Positions 53,208 through 63,040 of a stretch of 64,000 bases of DNA are shown piece after piece. A program made the translations under genes and the position numbers. Origin of the DNA: Pseudomonadota bacterium (GTDB lineage Bacteria; Pseudomonadota; Gammaproteobacteria; Steroidobacterales; Steroidobacteraceae); assembly GCA_037200975.1 (NCBI GenBank), contig JBBCGI010000001.1, forward strand, positions 3,803,716 to 3,867,715, given 5' to 3'. Position 1 is the stretch's first letter, and the number at the start of each line of letters is the position of its first letter. The notes below the pieces were generated by a model. The model made no database searches. It worked only from the letters and a program-made list of their open reading frames with translations, and had not been told where the DNA came from.

Positions 53208-56200
53208 TGCGTGGAACGAACCTCGGCGGCCGGCTCACCGTCTGCGCGGCCGCGGCATTCATGCAGTTCTGCACGCTCGCCAGCGTGCCGGCGGCTGAGT
53301 TGCCCATTCCCTGTATCGCCGGTTCGTGCGGCCCGCAGGTTCCGGCATTCGTGCAGTCGGGCCAGGCCAGTGCCACGGCGGTGGGTAACACGCTGAACAT
53401 CAATCAGACCACCGATCGCGCCATCCTGAACTGGCGCAGTTTCAATGTGAGCGCCGACGGCCGGGTGATTTTCACGCAGCCGGACAGCAGCTCCATCGCG
53501 CTGAACCGGATTCACCAGGAATCGCCGAGCCGCATCTTTGGCGCGGTCGAAGCCAACGGGCAGATCTATCTGGTCAACCAGAACGGCATCATCTTCGGCG
53601 CGGGCGCCAAGGTGAAGACGGCCGGCCTGCTGGCGTCGACCCTCAACATCTCGGACGAGGTGTTTGCGAGCGGCATTGTGTCGCCCGACCTGGTGCGCAA
53701 CGGCCGGCCGGCGCTGCTCTCCGATGGCCGTGCGTCGGTGATCGACGCGCAGGGAAATCCGGTGCGCGGCGCCGACGGCAAACCACTCGAAATCAAGCTG
53801 AGTGTCGAGCAGGGCGCGCAGCTCACCACCGGCTCGGGCGGGCGCGTGATTCTCGCTTCGCGCAACGTGGAGAACGCCGGCCGCATCGACACTCCGGATG
53901 GTCAGGTGCTGGTGGCCGCCGGTGAGAAGGTCTACCTGGTGCCGAGCAGCGATGCGTCCCTGCGTGGCTTGCTGGTCGAAGTCGATTCGGGCGGCACGGC
54001 CTGGAACCAGCTGACCGGTGATATCAGCGCGGCGCGCGGCAACGTCACGATCGCCGGTCTTGCCGTGAACCAGGACGGGCGCATCTCGGCGACCACCACC
54101 GTGTCGGCCAACGGTTCGATCAGATTGTTAGGCCGCGACACGGTGCGGACGCAGACGCAGGGCGGCAACATCACATTGAACGCGACCCACGGCGGCAGCG
54201 TCACCCTGGGTTCCGGCAGCTCGACCACGGTGCTGCCCGAGCTCACCGACAAGGCCACCGCGGTGGACGACCAGGCCCAGGACCCATCGCGTGTCGAGAT
54301 CAGCGCGCAGCGGATCGCGCTGACGGGCGGCGCGCGCATCGTCGCTCCGGGCGGCACGGTGACCCTGCAGGCGCGCGCCGATCCCTCCGCAGGAATTGGC
54401 AACGACGCGCAGTCGCAGATTCGCATGGGCAGCGGGGCGGTCATCGACGTCGCCGGCAGTACCGCATCGGCGGCGGTGGAGCGAAACCTGGTGACGGTCG
54501 AGATGCGCGCCAACGAACTGCGCGACTCGCCACTGCAGCGCGACGGCGTGGTGCGCGGCCGCGCCGTGGTGGTCGACGCGCGCGTGGGTACTCCGTTCGG
54601 CGACGTATCGGGCGCGTTGGCGTCCCTGCCGCGCGACATCGCCGAGCGCACCTCGCGCGGCGGCACGGTGGAGTTGCAGTCGCAGGGTGACGTGGTGATG
54701 ACCGAAGGGTCGCGCGTCGATGTGTCCGGCGGCGCCATCGTGTATCGGCCCGGCGTCATCCAGACCTCGATGCTGGTGACCGAAAATGGCCAGGCCGTGG
54801 ACATCGGGCATGCCGATCCGAACGTCCGCTACGTCGGTGTAATAAATCCGCAGGTCACCCGGCGTTTCGACCGGTGGGGCGTGGTCGAGACGATCTCGGG
54901 TCCGCAGCTCGGCCACTACGATCCGGGTTACGTCGAAGGCCGTGCAGCCGGAGTGGTGCGCATCGAGGCGCCCGCCATGTTGCTCAACGGAAACTTCGAG
55001 GGTCATGCGACTCCCGGCATTTTTCAGCGCGATCCGGCGACGATCCCGGCCGGAGGGCGGCTGATCATCGGCGCCTCCAGCCCGTTCGGCGACACCGGAG
55101 ATTTTCGAGCGCCGTCGATCACGCTGGTCAACAGCCGCCCGACGGTGGTGGTCGGTCCGGACGCGCCTCTGCCTGGCAACGTGCCACTGGAATTGCCGGT
55201 CGAATTCCTGACCCGCGGCGGTTTCACGACCGCCGAATTGAACAGCAATGGCACAGTCTCGCTGCGCGCCGACACGCCGCTGACACTTTCCCCGGGCAGT
55301 ACGCTCAACATCCGGGCGCGCGCGGTCGATATCCAATCCGACATCACGGCCAGCTCGGGCTCGCTGCAGTTTGCGGCCGATTTCACCGCGGACATTCCCG
55401 GCGCGAGTTTGAGCGCGCCCGTCATCACCATCGGCGACGGCGTGACACTCGACGTGCGCGGCCGCTGGCAGAACGACCTGGTCGATCCGCTCGGCCCGGT
55501 GTATCGCAATGGCGGCAGCATCGACCTGGCCGTGCGTTCATTCCAGGACGGTATCGGCCGCCTGCAGCTCGGCGACGGCGTGATGCTGCGGGCGAGCGGC
55601 GGCGCGTCGATGTCGGCGAGCGGCGTATTGACCGGAGGCGCGGGCGGTCGCATTTCGCTGCGTTCGGGTTCACAGGATTCCGCGTTGGCCATCGGCGAAA
55701 ACGTCTGCCTCGATGCGTTCGGTGTCCAGGGTGCCAGTGGCGGCAGATTCACGCTCGAGACGCGCCGCCTGGAAATCGGCACGCAGGAGAGCTGGTCGTT
55801 CGCCCAGGATTTCGATCCCCTGGCCGATCTCGATTCCTCGTTGAGGCTCGGCGATGCGCTGTTCCGCGATCACGGGTTCGCCACGTTCGAATTGATCGCC
55901 ACCGGCCCGGCACGATCAGCCGAACTTCCCGACGCGCTGACCGTCCTCGCGGGTACTTCGATCGACGCACGCGTCCGCAGGCTCGAGATCGATGGCGCGC
56001 AAAACCTGCGCGGCGCGGAGTCGACGGTCGAGGGATTCACGCGCAACGTGCTCGCCCCGGAATACCAACAGGCGCCGGTCAGCATCGCGCTGCGCGTCGA
56101 TCCGCGTGACTTGTTCGGGCGGCCGGTCGGCAGGCTGAATGTCGAGCAGAACTCGGTGATCGCCGGCGCCTCGCGTTCCACTTTCAGCTTCGCCTCGCCC

Positions 56201-59200
56201 GGTGGTGTGCGGCTGGCCGGGCAGGTGTATTCGATGGGCGGCACCATCAATGTGTCGGTGCCGAATGCCGCCCCGGCGTTCGACGTGGGGTTCCTGCCGG
56301 AGCTGCAACTCGAGTTGACGTCGACCGCGCGGCTCGACGTGTCCGGCGGCACGCTGCTGCGTCCCAGCGATATCGATCTGAAACTGGGAGATGTGCTCGC
56401 CGGCGGCTCGGTGAACCTGCTCGCCGATCGTGGCTCCGTATTCCTGCGTTCCGGTTCGAGCGTGAATGTGTCCGGCGCGTCCGCAAGCCTCGATCTGCCT
56501 TCGGGTGCGGAGAATTCGGGTTATGTGCGCCAAACCATCGCGAGCGCCGGCGGTGCGTTGACGGTGCGCGCGCCCGAATCGATCCTGCTCGGGGGAGAGA
56601 TGCGCGGCTTCGCCGGCAGCGGCGGCGCACTCGCGGCGCCGGGCGGATCGCTGAGCGTGCAGTTGACGCGGCGGCGCGGATTCGCGGCGGGCGACCCGGG
56701 AGTCGCCGAGACTTATCCGACCACGCCGCGCGTCATCCGCGTGATTCCGGATTCTTTCGCCGGCCAGCCTGGCAACGGCCTGGCCGTGATCGAATCGCAG
56801 CGCATTGCCGAAAACGGCTTCGACGCCCTGCACCTCGAAACCGATGGAATACTGAGTTTCGATGCCGGAGTGACTCTTTCACTCGGGCGGCAACTGCGGC
56901 TCGAATCGCCCGTCATCGATCTGGCGCCGGGCGCCACGACGCGGCTCGATGCGCCATACATTGCGCTCGGTCCGACGCTCGCGCCCGCTCGCGTGGTGGC
57001 GGCGACTTCCGGCAGCGGCAGCCTCGAGGTCAACGCCGGTTTCATCGACGCGATCGGCGATCTCGTCTTCCAGCGTGCGGATCACGTAAGCCTCCACAGC
57101 AGCGGCGATATGCGGCTGCGCGGCGTGCAGGATGCGGCCGGCATCAACCGTGGCTCATTGCAGGCGGCCGGCGAGTTGGCGCTGACGGCGTCGCAAATCT
57201 ATCCGTCGACCCAGAGCGTCTTTCGCCTGGATGCCGGTGCCGAAGGTGTGCTGCGTATCGGACGCAGCGGCGGCGATGCAACCACGCCGCTCAGCGCGGG
57301 CGGCTCGCTGACACTGTCGGCCCGCGAGATCCAGCAGGGCGGAACGTTGCTCGCGCCGTTCGGAACGCTGACGCTCAACGGAACCGAGAGCGTCGACCTG
57401 CAGGACGGCAGCGTGACCTCGGTGGCCGCGACGGACCTGCTGGTGCCGTTTGGCCGGGTCGAGCTGGGCGAGCAATGGTTTTACAACGGCGTCGAGCAGC
57501 AGTCCATCCCGGAGCGGCGCGTCGCCGTTGATTCCGCCAATGTGAACATTGCCGCCGGCGCCACCATCGACCTGCGCGGCGGCGGCGATCTGTACGGCTA
57601 CAACTTCCTGCCCGGCACGGGCGGTTCGGTCGACGTGCTCGATGCCGCGGCGGGTAATGGTTATTACGCCGTCCTGCCGTCGCTGCGCGGCGGATTCGCG
57701 CCCTACGATCCGGTCGAATCGGCGGGCTCGCCGCTGCGCGCCGGCGACAGCGTCTATCTATCCGGAACCGCCGGTCTGGCGGCCGGCGTCTATCCACTGC
57801 TGCCGCCCCGCTACGCGCTGCTGCCGGGTGCCGTGCTGGTGCGTCGCGTCGCGGGGTTCACCGACATCGTGCCCGGCGGCGCGTCGCGCCTGCCGGATGG
57901 CACGTCGGTCATCGCGGGCTACCGCACTTTCGCATCGAGCGGCCTGGGCGAAACCCGCTTTAGCGGCTTTGCCGTCACGTCCAATGCCGACGTCCGCAAG
58001 CTGGCGAGTTACGAGGATTTTCGCGCGTCCACGTTCTTCCCGGCGCGCGCCGAGCGCCTGGATCTCGGCGCGGTGGCGCGCACCCAGGATGCGGGTACTC
58101 TGGGCCTGTTCGCATCGACCACGCTAGCTGCGCTCGGTAACGTGCGCGCCGCGGCGGCAACGGGTGGCCGCGGCGCGCTGGTGGACATTGCCGCGCACAA
58201 CCTCGAGATCGGCCCGGGAGATACGCGTCACTCGCCCGATGCGGTACGCATCGACGCCGAGCGGATCTCGAGCTGGAATGCAGCGAGCGTGCTGTTCGGC
58301 GGCCGGCGTACGTCGAATGGCACCGCCATCGAATCGGTCGCCGACCAGATACTGTTCGACGACGGCGCCACGCTCGGCGGCGCGGAGCTGATCGCGGTCG
58401 CGGACTCCAGCATCACCGTCGCGAACGGCGCGCAGCTCGGCACGTCCGCCGGCGGCAGTGCGCTCGTGGAGCGCGCCATCGACGTGACTTCGGCCAGCGG
58501 CGCCGACCCCGCGGTTCTCGCGTTGTCCAGCAGCAACCGGCTGGTGATCGGCCGGCCGGACGCTTCCACCGCGACTGGCAGTGGCCGCGCAATTCTCGCC
58601 GCGGGTTCGAGCCTGACGACGACGGGCTCGCTACTCATCGACGCGGCCGACGGTACGCTCGATGGTGAGATCGTTGCGGCCGGCGCCGAAGTCGATCTGG
58701 TCTCGAACCGTCTGACCTTCGGCGAGCAACTGGCCACCGAAGGATTGACCTTCACTTCGCAGGTGCTCGATCAGCTCCGCAGCGCCGACGCGCTGCGTTT
58801 CGAAAGCCGCGGCGTCATCGATTTTCTGCAGTCCGTGCAGCTCGGTTCGGACGCCGCTCCGTTGGGCTCGATCGCGCTGGTCGGCGGAATGCTGCGTGCC
58901 GCCGATTCGGTCGACGTCGCGTTTGCAGCGAATCGCATCGAACTCGGCGGCGCGAACGCCCCGGGTGCCGCGGGTGCCGCGGGCGGCGCAACCTTCTCGC
59001 TGGCGGCGGAGCAGATCGACCTGCAGCCGGGCTTCATCGATTTCGATGGCTTCTCGATGCTGAACTTCGAAGCCCGCGATACGCTGCTGGCGAATGGCGC
59101 CGTGTCGTTGCGTGCGCCGGCCGATCTTTCCATCTTCGCGGGCCAGCTGTCCGTGGCCTCGGGCGGCAATGCCGAACTGAAGGTGACTGGCGATCTGTCG

Positions 59201-62200
59201 CTGCGCGGCAGTACGCAGGCTGCTTCGTCCCGCGCACCCGGCCTCGGCGGAGAGCTGCAACTCGCCGGGCGGAATCTCGACATCGACGGGCAAATCCTGC
59301 TGCCGTCGGGACTTACGACACTCAACGCAACGCAGCGGCTGCGGCTCGGTGCGAATGCGCGCATTGACGTGAGCGGCGTCGACGTGGTCAGCGCCGATCA
59401 CCGTGTCAGCTCGCCCGGCGGCTGGATCACGCTGAGCGCGGGCACGGAACTGATCGGCCTCGAAGGCTCGATGCTGGCTCTGAATGGCGGCACGGGCACA
59501 GCGGCGGGCCGCCTGTCGATCTCGAGCCCCGGCACGGTTCAATTACGCGGAGCGATGCAGGCGCGGTCGGATGCTGGCGCAGCGGGAGGCGCGTTGATCA
59601 TCGATGCCGGTTCGCTGCCCGATTTCGCAGCGCTCGCCGCGGGCGTCGAAGCCGGCGGATTCCGCGGCAACCGTGACGTGCGCATGCGCACGGGAGACCT
59701 GGAATTCGGCGCGGGGCTTTCCTGGAACGCGCGCCACATCAGTCTCGCCAGCGACAGCGGGGCAGTGCGGGTGCACGGCAGCCTGCGTGCGGACTCGGAC
59801 AACGAGCGCAGCAACATTTCGTTGTTTGGCGGTCGCGGCGTGACAGTGGGCAGCGGCGCACGGCTCTCGGCCACGGGCGGCGGCACATTGGGACGCGGCG
59901 GAGTCATCACGGTTTCCGCCAGCGGTGGCAGCGTGGATCTCGCGCCGGGCGCCATACTCGACGTAACCGGCACTCATGAGGCGGGACGCGTCACCGTGCG
60001 CGCACCGGCGCTGGCCAACGACATCGCGGTCGACCGTCTCGGCGCCACCGTGCGCGGCACGAATGCCATCACGCTCGAACCGACACTGGCTTTCGATGCG
60101 GTGCCTGAATTTCTCGATGCCTTCGCGCTCGATGGCTACGCGGCCACGGCACACGCGTGGTACGACACGGCAGCCGCGCTGATCCAGGCGCGCCTCGGGA
60201 ATGCGAGCCCCGGCGTTTCGCTGCTGCTGCAGCCGAACCTCGAGCTGCGCCGGACCGGCGACCTGCAACTATCTACCGCCGATTTCAGCGGCTGGCGTTT
60301 CAACGGCGAACCCGCGGCGATCACGTTCCGCGCGGGCGGCGCGCTTACCGTCAACGGCGACCTGAGCGACGGCTTCGTGCTGCCCGATTCGCGCTACGTC
60401 CTCGGCGAGGGCCGCTCGGCGACGCTGAGCCTGATCGCCGGCGCGGATTTTACGGCGGCAAATGTGCAGACCGTCAACGCGGCTTCGAATGCCGACCTGA
60501 GTCTGATCGATGCCGTCGTGCGCACTGGCACCGGCGAGCTGTCGCTGATCGCCGCGCGCGATGTGGTCTTCGCGGGTACACGCGCCAGCGCCTATACGGC
60601 TGGCCTCGCGGGCCAGCCGAACCTCGACATCTCCGGAACCACGCTGGTCGAGTTTCCGACCGGCGGTGGCGCTCTCGCGATTCGCGCGGGCCGCGACGTG
60701 GCGGGCTCCGAAGTCGTGCAGGCCGTCGGGGCATGGCAGCCGCGCCGCGGCCGCTTGACGGGCGCCGTCGAGCCGGTTCGCTGGGGCGTCGATGTCAACG
60801 CCTTCGGCTGGAATGCCGGAACGCTGGGCGGCGGCGATCTGTCGGTGCAGGCAGGCCGCGACGTGAGCGACCTCACGGCCGCCACCGCGGACTCCGGTTA
60901 TGGATTGCCCGACGGCAGCGTGGCGCGGTACGCGGGTGGTGTGATGTCGATCGAGGCGGGCCGGGATGTCGGCAGTCCCTTTCTGCATGTCACGGCCGGT
61001 TCCAACCGCGTAAGCGCGGGCGGCGACCTGGCGCGCACCCGCATCGCTTCCGTGGACGGTGAGTTGCTTGGCGCATTGTTTTCGATGCAGAACGCGCGCC
61101 TCGACGTGCTCGCGCGTGGCGATGTCGCGATCGAAACGATCTTCAATCCAACCATGCTGGTGCAGACGCAGGTCCCTGCCTCGCAGCGCAGCTACTTTTT
61201 CACCTACGGCGACGATGCCGGGTTTTCGGCGAGCAGCGTCAGCGGCGACTTGTCGATGATGACCAGTCCATCACACGTGGGCGCCTTCATCGGCAACCAG
61301 GTCGCCAACAACAGTGGCGCCTCGCTGCGTTATGCGCCACCGAGCCTGGCATTACGCGCGCTCGATGGCGATATCACCCTGGGAACCGCGCCGATCCTGT
61401 TCCCGGCGCCCGCTTCCAACCTGGAATTGTTTGCCGGTCGCGACCTCAACTTGCGCGGCAGCAGCATCCGCATGTCGGACGCGGCATTCAACACCTTGCC
61501 CATCCCGACGCGGCCCGCGGGTTCGCCCGCGGTCACCGACCTCACGCGCTTTACGCAGGCGCTGCACCATGTCAACGACCTGGCACCCGCGCGCATCACG
61601 GCAGGACGCGACATCCTGGGCGGCGACCTCGCGCTTCCCAAGGCGGCGCGCGTGCAGGCCGGTCGCGACATCCGCGATTTCACGCTCACCAACCAGAACC
61701 TGCGCGCCACCGACCAGACGCTGATTGCCGCGGGACGGGATTTCACGATCTCGAGCGCGGCCATCAACGCCAATATCGAGGTGGGCGGACCAGGCCGCCT
61801 CGACGTACTCGCGGGCCGCAACATCGATCTCGGATTCTCGAAGGGCATCTCGACCATCGGCTCGCTGCGCAACCCGAATCTGGGCCGCGTGGGCGGCGCG
61901 GCCATCACGGCCATGGCGGGTTTCAGCCAGCCGCTCGATACCGATGGATTCACGGACGACATCGTGGCGCCGTCGTCGGTCTATCGCGACCTGCTGGTCG
62001 AGTACGTCGAATCGCAGTCCGGCGCGCAGGACCTGACGTACGACATCGCGCGCGCGCAATTCAATTTGTTCCGCGAAGACCGGAAGCGCCCGTTCCTCTT
62101 CGACGTATTCTTCCGCGAGCTGGTGCTCGCGGGCCGCGAAGCGAACACCGTTCCCGGCAGCAATTTCGAGCGCGGCTACGCGGCCATCGACAGCCTGTTC

Positions 62201-63040
62201 CCGGCCAGCCGCGATCCGGGCGGCGGCAAACCGTTCACGAATCCCTACGCCGGCGATCTCAAGCTGGCTTTCAGCCGCATCTATACGCTGGATGGGGGCG
62301 ATATCTCGCTGCTCGTGCCGGGTGGCATCGTCGACGTGGGTCTCGCGATACCGCCCGCGATCGGGGCCCCGACGCGCACTCCGTCCGATCTCGGAATCGT
62401 GGCGCAGCGCGCGGGCGACGTGCGGATCTACTCGGCTGGCGACGTCCTCGTGAACCAATCGCGCGTTTTCACGCTGCTGGGAGGCGACATCGCGATCTGG
62501 TCCACGCGCGGGGACATCGATGCCGGCCGCGGCGCGAAGAGCTCGATCTCGGCGCCGCCGCCGCGCGTGGTGGTCGACGATTCTGGCAGGGTGGTGGTCG
62601 ATTTGTCCGGCGCGGTCGCGGGCAGCGGCATTCGCGCCATTCTCACCGATCAAACCGTCAAGCCCGGCGACGTCGACCTGATCGCGCCTGCGGGTATCGT
62701 CAATGCGGGTGATGCGGGCATCGGCTCGGCAGGCAATCTCAACGTGGCCGCGCAGCAGGTGGTGGGCCTCGACAACATCCAGGTCGGTGGCGCCTCGACC
62801 GGCGTTCCGGCGGAGACCAGCAATCTCGGCGCTTCGCTGTCCGGTGTCTCGGCAGTGTCGAGCAGCGCGTCGAGCGCGGCGTCGAAGGACATCGGCGGCG
62901 GCTCACAGTCGCAGTCGGCGCCGCTCGCCGAAAGCGCGGTCGGCTGGCTCGACGTATTCCTCGAAGGATTCGGCGAGGCGGTCTGCAAACCCAACGACAC
63001 CGAGTGCCTGAACCGCGAACAGCAGCGGCCGAAGCAATAG
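53207..63040 (+). CDS. giant TpsA adhesin (filamentous hemagglutinin family)
   Basis: 3277 residues from ATG 53207. A signal-like N-terminus is followed by CIAGSC (Cys36/Cys41) and a TPS domain (about 45-175) with NTLNINQTTDRAILNWRSFN, the family NxNG motif as NQNGIIFGAGAKV, and ILASRNVENAGRIDTPDG. A beta-helical shaft of several thousand residues comes next, with recurring short GG-strand units. A late region rich in AGRDI/AGRDV motifs (RITAGRDILGGDLALPKAAR, VQAGRDIRDFTL) fits the DUF3739 C-terminal region of such hemagglutinins. The last 18 residues contain a cysteine pair (Cys3260, Cys3267). It is exported by the TpsB just upstream. It probably mediates adhesion or aggregation. Confidence 0.94.
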   Translation: MRGTNLGGRLTVCAAAAFMQFCTLASVPAAELPIPCIAGSCGPQVPAFVQSGQASATAVGNTLNINQTTDRAILNWRSFNVSADGRVIFTQPDSSSIALNRIHQESPSRIFGAVEANGQIYLVNQNGIIFGAGAKVKTAGLLASTLNISDEVFASGIVSPDLVRNGRPALLSDGRASVIDAQGNPVRGADGKPLEIKLSVEQGAQLTTGSGGRVILASRNVENAGRIDTPDGQVLVAAGEKVYLVPSSDASLRGLLVEVDSGGTAWNQLTGDISAARGNVTIAGLAVNQDGRISATTTVSANGSIRLLGRDTVRTQTQGGNITLNATHGGSVTLGSGSSTTVLPELTDKATAVDDQAQDPSRVEISAQRIALTGGARIVAPGGTVTLQARADPSAGIGNDAQSQIRMGSGAVIDVAGSTASAAVERNLVTVEMRANELRDSPLQRDGVVRGRAVVVDARVGTPFGDVSGALASLPRDIAERTSRGGTVELQSQGDVVMTEGSRVDVSGGAIVYRPGVIQTSMLVTENGQAVDIGHADPNVRYVGVINPQVTRRFDRWGVVETISGPQLGHYDPGYVEGRAAGVVRIEAPAMLLNGNFEGHATPGIFQRDPATIPAGGRLIIGASSPFGDTGDFRAPSITLVNSRPTVVVGPDAPLPGNVPLELPVEFLTRGGFTTAELNSNGTVSLRADTPLTLSPGSTLNIRARAVDIQSDITASSGSLQFAADFTADIPGASLSAPVITIGDGVTLDVRGRWQNDLVDPLGPVYRNGGSIDLAVRSFQDGIGRLQLGDGVMLRASGGASMSASGVLTGGAGGRISLRSGSQDSALAIGENVCLDAFGVQGASGGRFTLETRRLEIGTQESWSFAQDFDPLADLDSSLRLGDALFRDHGFATFELIATGPARSAELPDALTVLAGTSIDARVRRLEIDGAQNLRGAESTVEGFTRNVLAPEYQQAPVSIALRVDPRDLFGRPVGRLNVEQNSVIAGASRSTFSFASPGGVRLAGQVYSMGGTINVSVPNAAPAFDVGFLPELQLELTSTARLDVSGGTLLRPSDIDLKLGDVLAGGSVNLLADRGSVFLRSGSSVNVSGASASLDLPSGAENSGYVRQTIASAGGALTVRAPESILLGGEMRGFAGSGGALAAPGGSLSVQLTRRRGFAAGDPGVAETYPTTPRVIRVIPDSFAGQPGNGLAVIESQRIAENGFDALHLETDGILSFDAGVTLSLGRQLRLESPVIDLAPGATTRLDAPYIALGPTLAPARVVAATSGSGSLEVNAGFIDAIGDLVFQRADHVSLHSSGDMRLRGVQDAAGINRGSLQAAGELALTASQIYPSTQSVFRLDAGAEGVLRIGRSGGDATTPLSAGGSLTLSAREIQQGGTLLAPFGTLTLNGTESVDLQDGSVTSVAATDLLVPFGRVELGEQWFYNGVEQQSIPERRVAVDSANVNIAAGATIDLRGGGDLYGYNFLPGTGGSVDVLDAAAGNGYYAVLPSLRGGFAPYDPVESAGSPLRAGDSVYLSGTAGLAAGVYPLLPPRYALLPGAVLVRRVAGFTDIVPGGASRLPDGTSVIAGYRTFASSGLGETRFSGFAVTSNADVRKLASYEDFRASTFFPARAERLDLGAVARTQDAGTLGLFASTTLAALGNVRAAAATGGRGALVDIAAHNLEIGPGDTRHSPDAVRIDAERISSWNAASVLFGGRRTSNGTAIESVADQILFDDGATLGGAELIAVADSSITVANGAQLGTSAGGSALVERAIDVTSASGADPAVLALSSSNRLVIGRPDASTATGSGRAILAAGSSLTTTGSLLIDAADGTLDGEIVAAGAEVDLVSNRLTFGEQLATEGLTFTSQVLDQLRSADALRFESRGVIDFLQSVQLGSDAAPLGSIALVGGMLRAADSVDVAFAANRIELGGANAPGAAGAAGGATFSLAAEQIDLQPGFIDFDGFSMLNFEARDTLLANGAVSLRAPADLSIFAGQLSVASGGNAELKVTGDLSLRGSTQAASSRAPGLGGELQLAGRNLDIDGQILLPSGLTTLNATQRLRLGANARIDVSGVDVVSADHRVSSPGGWITLSAGTELIGLEGSMLALNGGTGTAAGRLSISSPGTVQLRGAMQARSDAGAAGGALIIDAGSLPDFAALAAGVEAGGFRGNRDVRMRTGDLEFGAGLSWNARHISLASDSGAVRVHGSLRADSDNERSNISLFGGRGVTVGSGARLSATGGGTLGRGGVITVSASGGSVDLAPGAILDVTGTHEAGRVTVRAPALANDIAVDRLGATVRGTNAITLEPTLAFDAVPEFLDAFALDGYAATAHAWYDTAAALIQARLGNASPGVSLLLQPNLELRRTGDLQLSTADFSGWRFNGEPAAITFRAGGALTVNGDLSDGFVLPDSRYVLGEGRSATLSLIAGADFTAANVQTVNAASNADLSLIDAVVRTGTGELSLIAARDVVFAGTRASAYTAGLAGQPNLDISGTTLVEFPTGGGALAIRAGRDVAGSEVVQAVGAWQPRRGRLTGAVEPVRWGVDVNAFGWNAGTLGGGDLSVQAGRDVSDLTAATADSGYGLPDGSVARYAGGVMSIEAGRDVGSPFLHVTAGSNRVSAGGDLARTRIASVDGELLGALFSMQNARLDVLARGDVAIETIFNPTMLVQTQVPASQRSYFFTYGDDAGFSASSVSGDLSMMTSPSHVGAFIGNQVANNSGASLRYAPPSLALRALDGDITLGTAPILFPAPASNLELFAGRDLNLRGSSIRMSDAAFNTLPIPTRPAGSPAVTDLTRFTQALHHVNDLAPARITAGRDILGGDLALPKAARVQAGRDIRDFTLTNQNLRATDQTLIAAGRDFTISSAAINANIEVGGPGRLDVLAGRNIDLGFSKGISTIGSLRNPNLGRVGGAAITAMAGFSQPLDTDGFTDDIVAPSSVYRDLLVEYVESQSGAQDLTYDIARAQFNLFREDRKRPFLFDVFFRELVLAGREANTVPGSNFERGYAAIDSLFPASRDPGGGKPFTNPYAGDLKLAFSRIYTLDGGDISLLVPGGIVDVGLAIPPAIGAPTRTPSDLGIVAQRAGDVRIYSAGDVLVNQSRVFTLLGGDIAIWSTRGDIDAGRGAKSSISAPPPRVVVDDSGRVVVDLSGAVAGSGIRAILTDQTVKPGDVDLIAPAGIVNAGDAGIGSAGNLNVAAQQVVGLDNIQVGGASTGVPAETSNLGASLSGVSAVSSSASSAASKDIGGGSQSQSAPLAESAVGWLDVFLEGFGEAVCKPNDTECLNREQQRPKQ
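58962..58988 (+). repeat. short tandem repeat in the adhesin
   Basis: GGTGCCGCG occurs twice in tandem followed by a third, degenerate copy, coding for the run PGAAGAAGGA in the shaft of the adhesin. It is in frame and changes in copy number would add or remove three residues. It is a possible slippage site but short. Confidence 0.5.

Noticed and set aside
2404-54132. Recurrent GTTAGG/CCTAAC hexamer, often in rare Leu TTA codons before Gly or in Pro-Asn codon pairs
   Set aside because: About a dozen copies were noticed, which is not more than base composition predicts for both strands of 64 kb. Other TTA contexts (TTACGC, TTACCC) also occur, so no special signal is shown.
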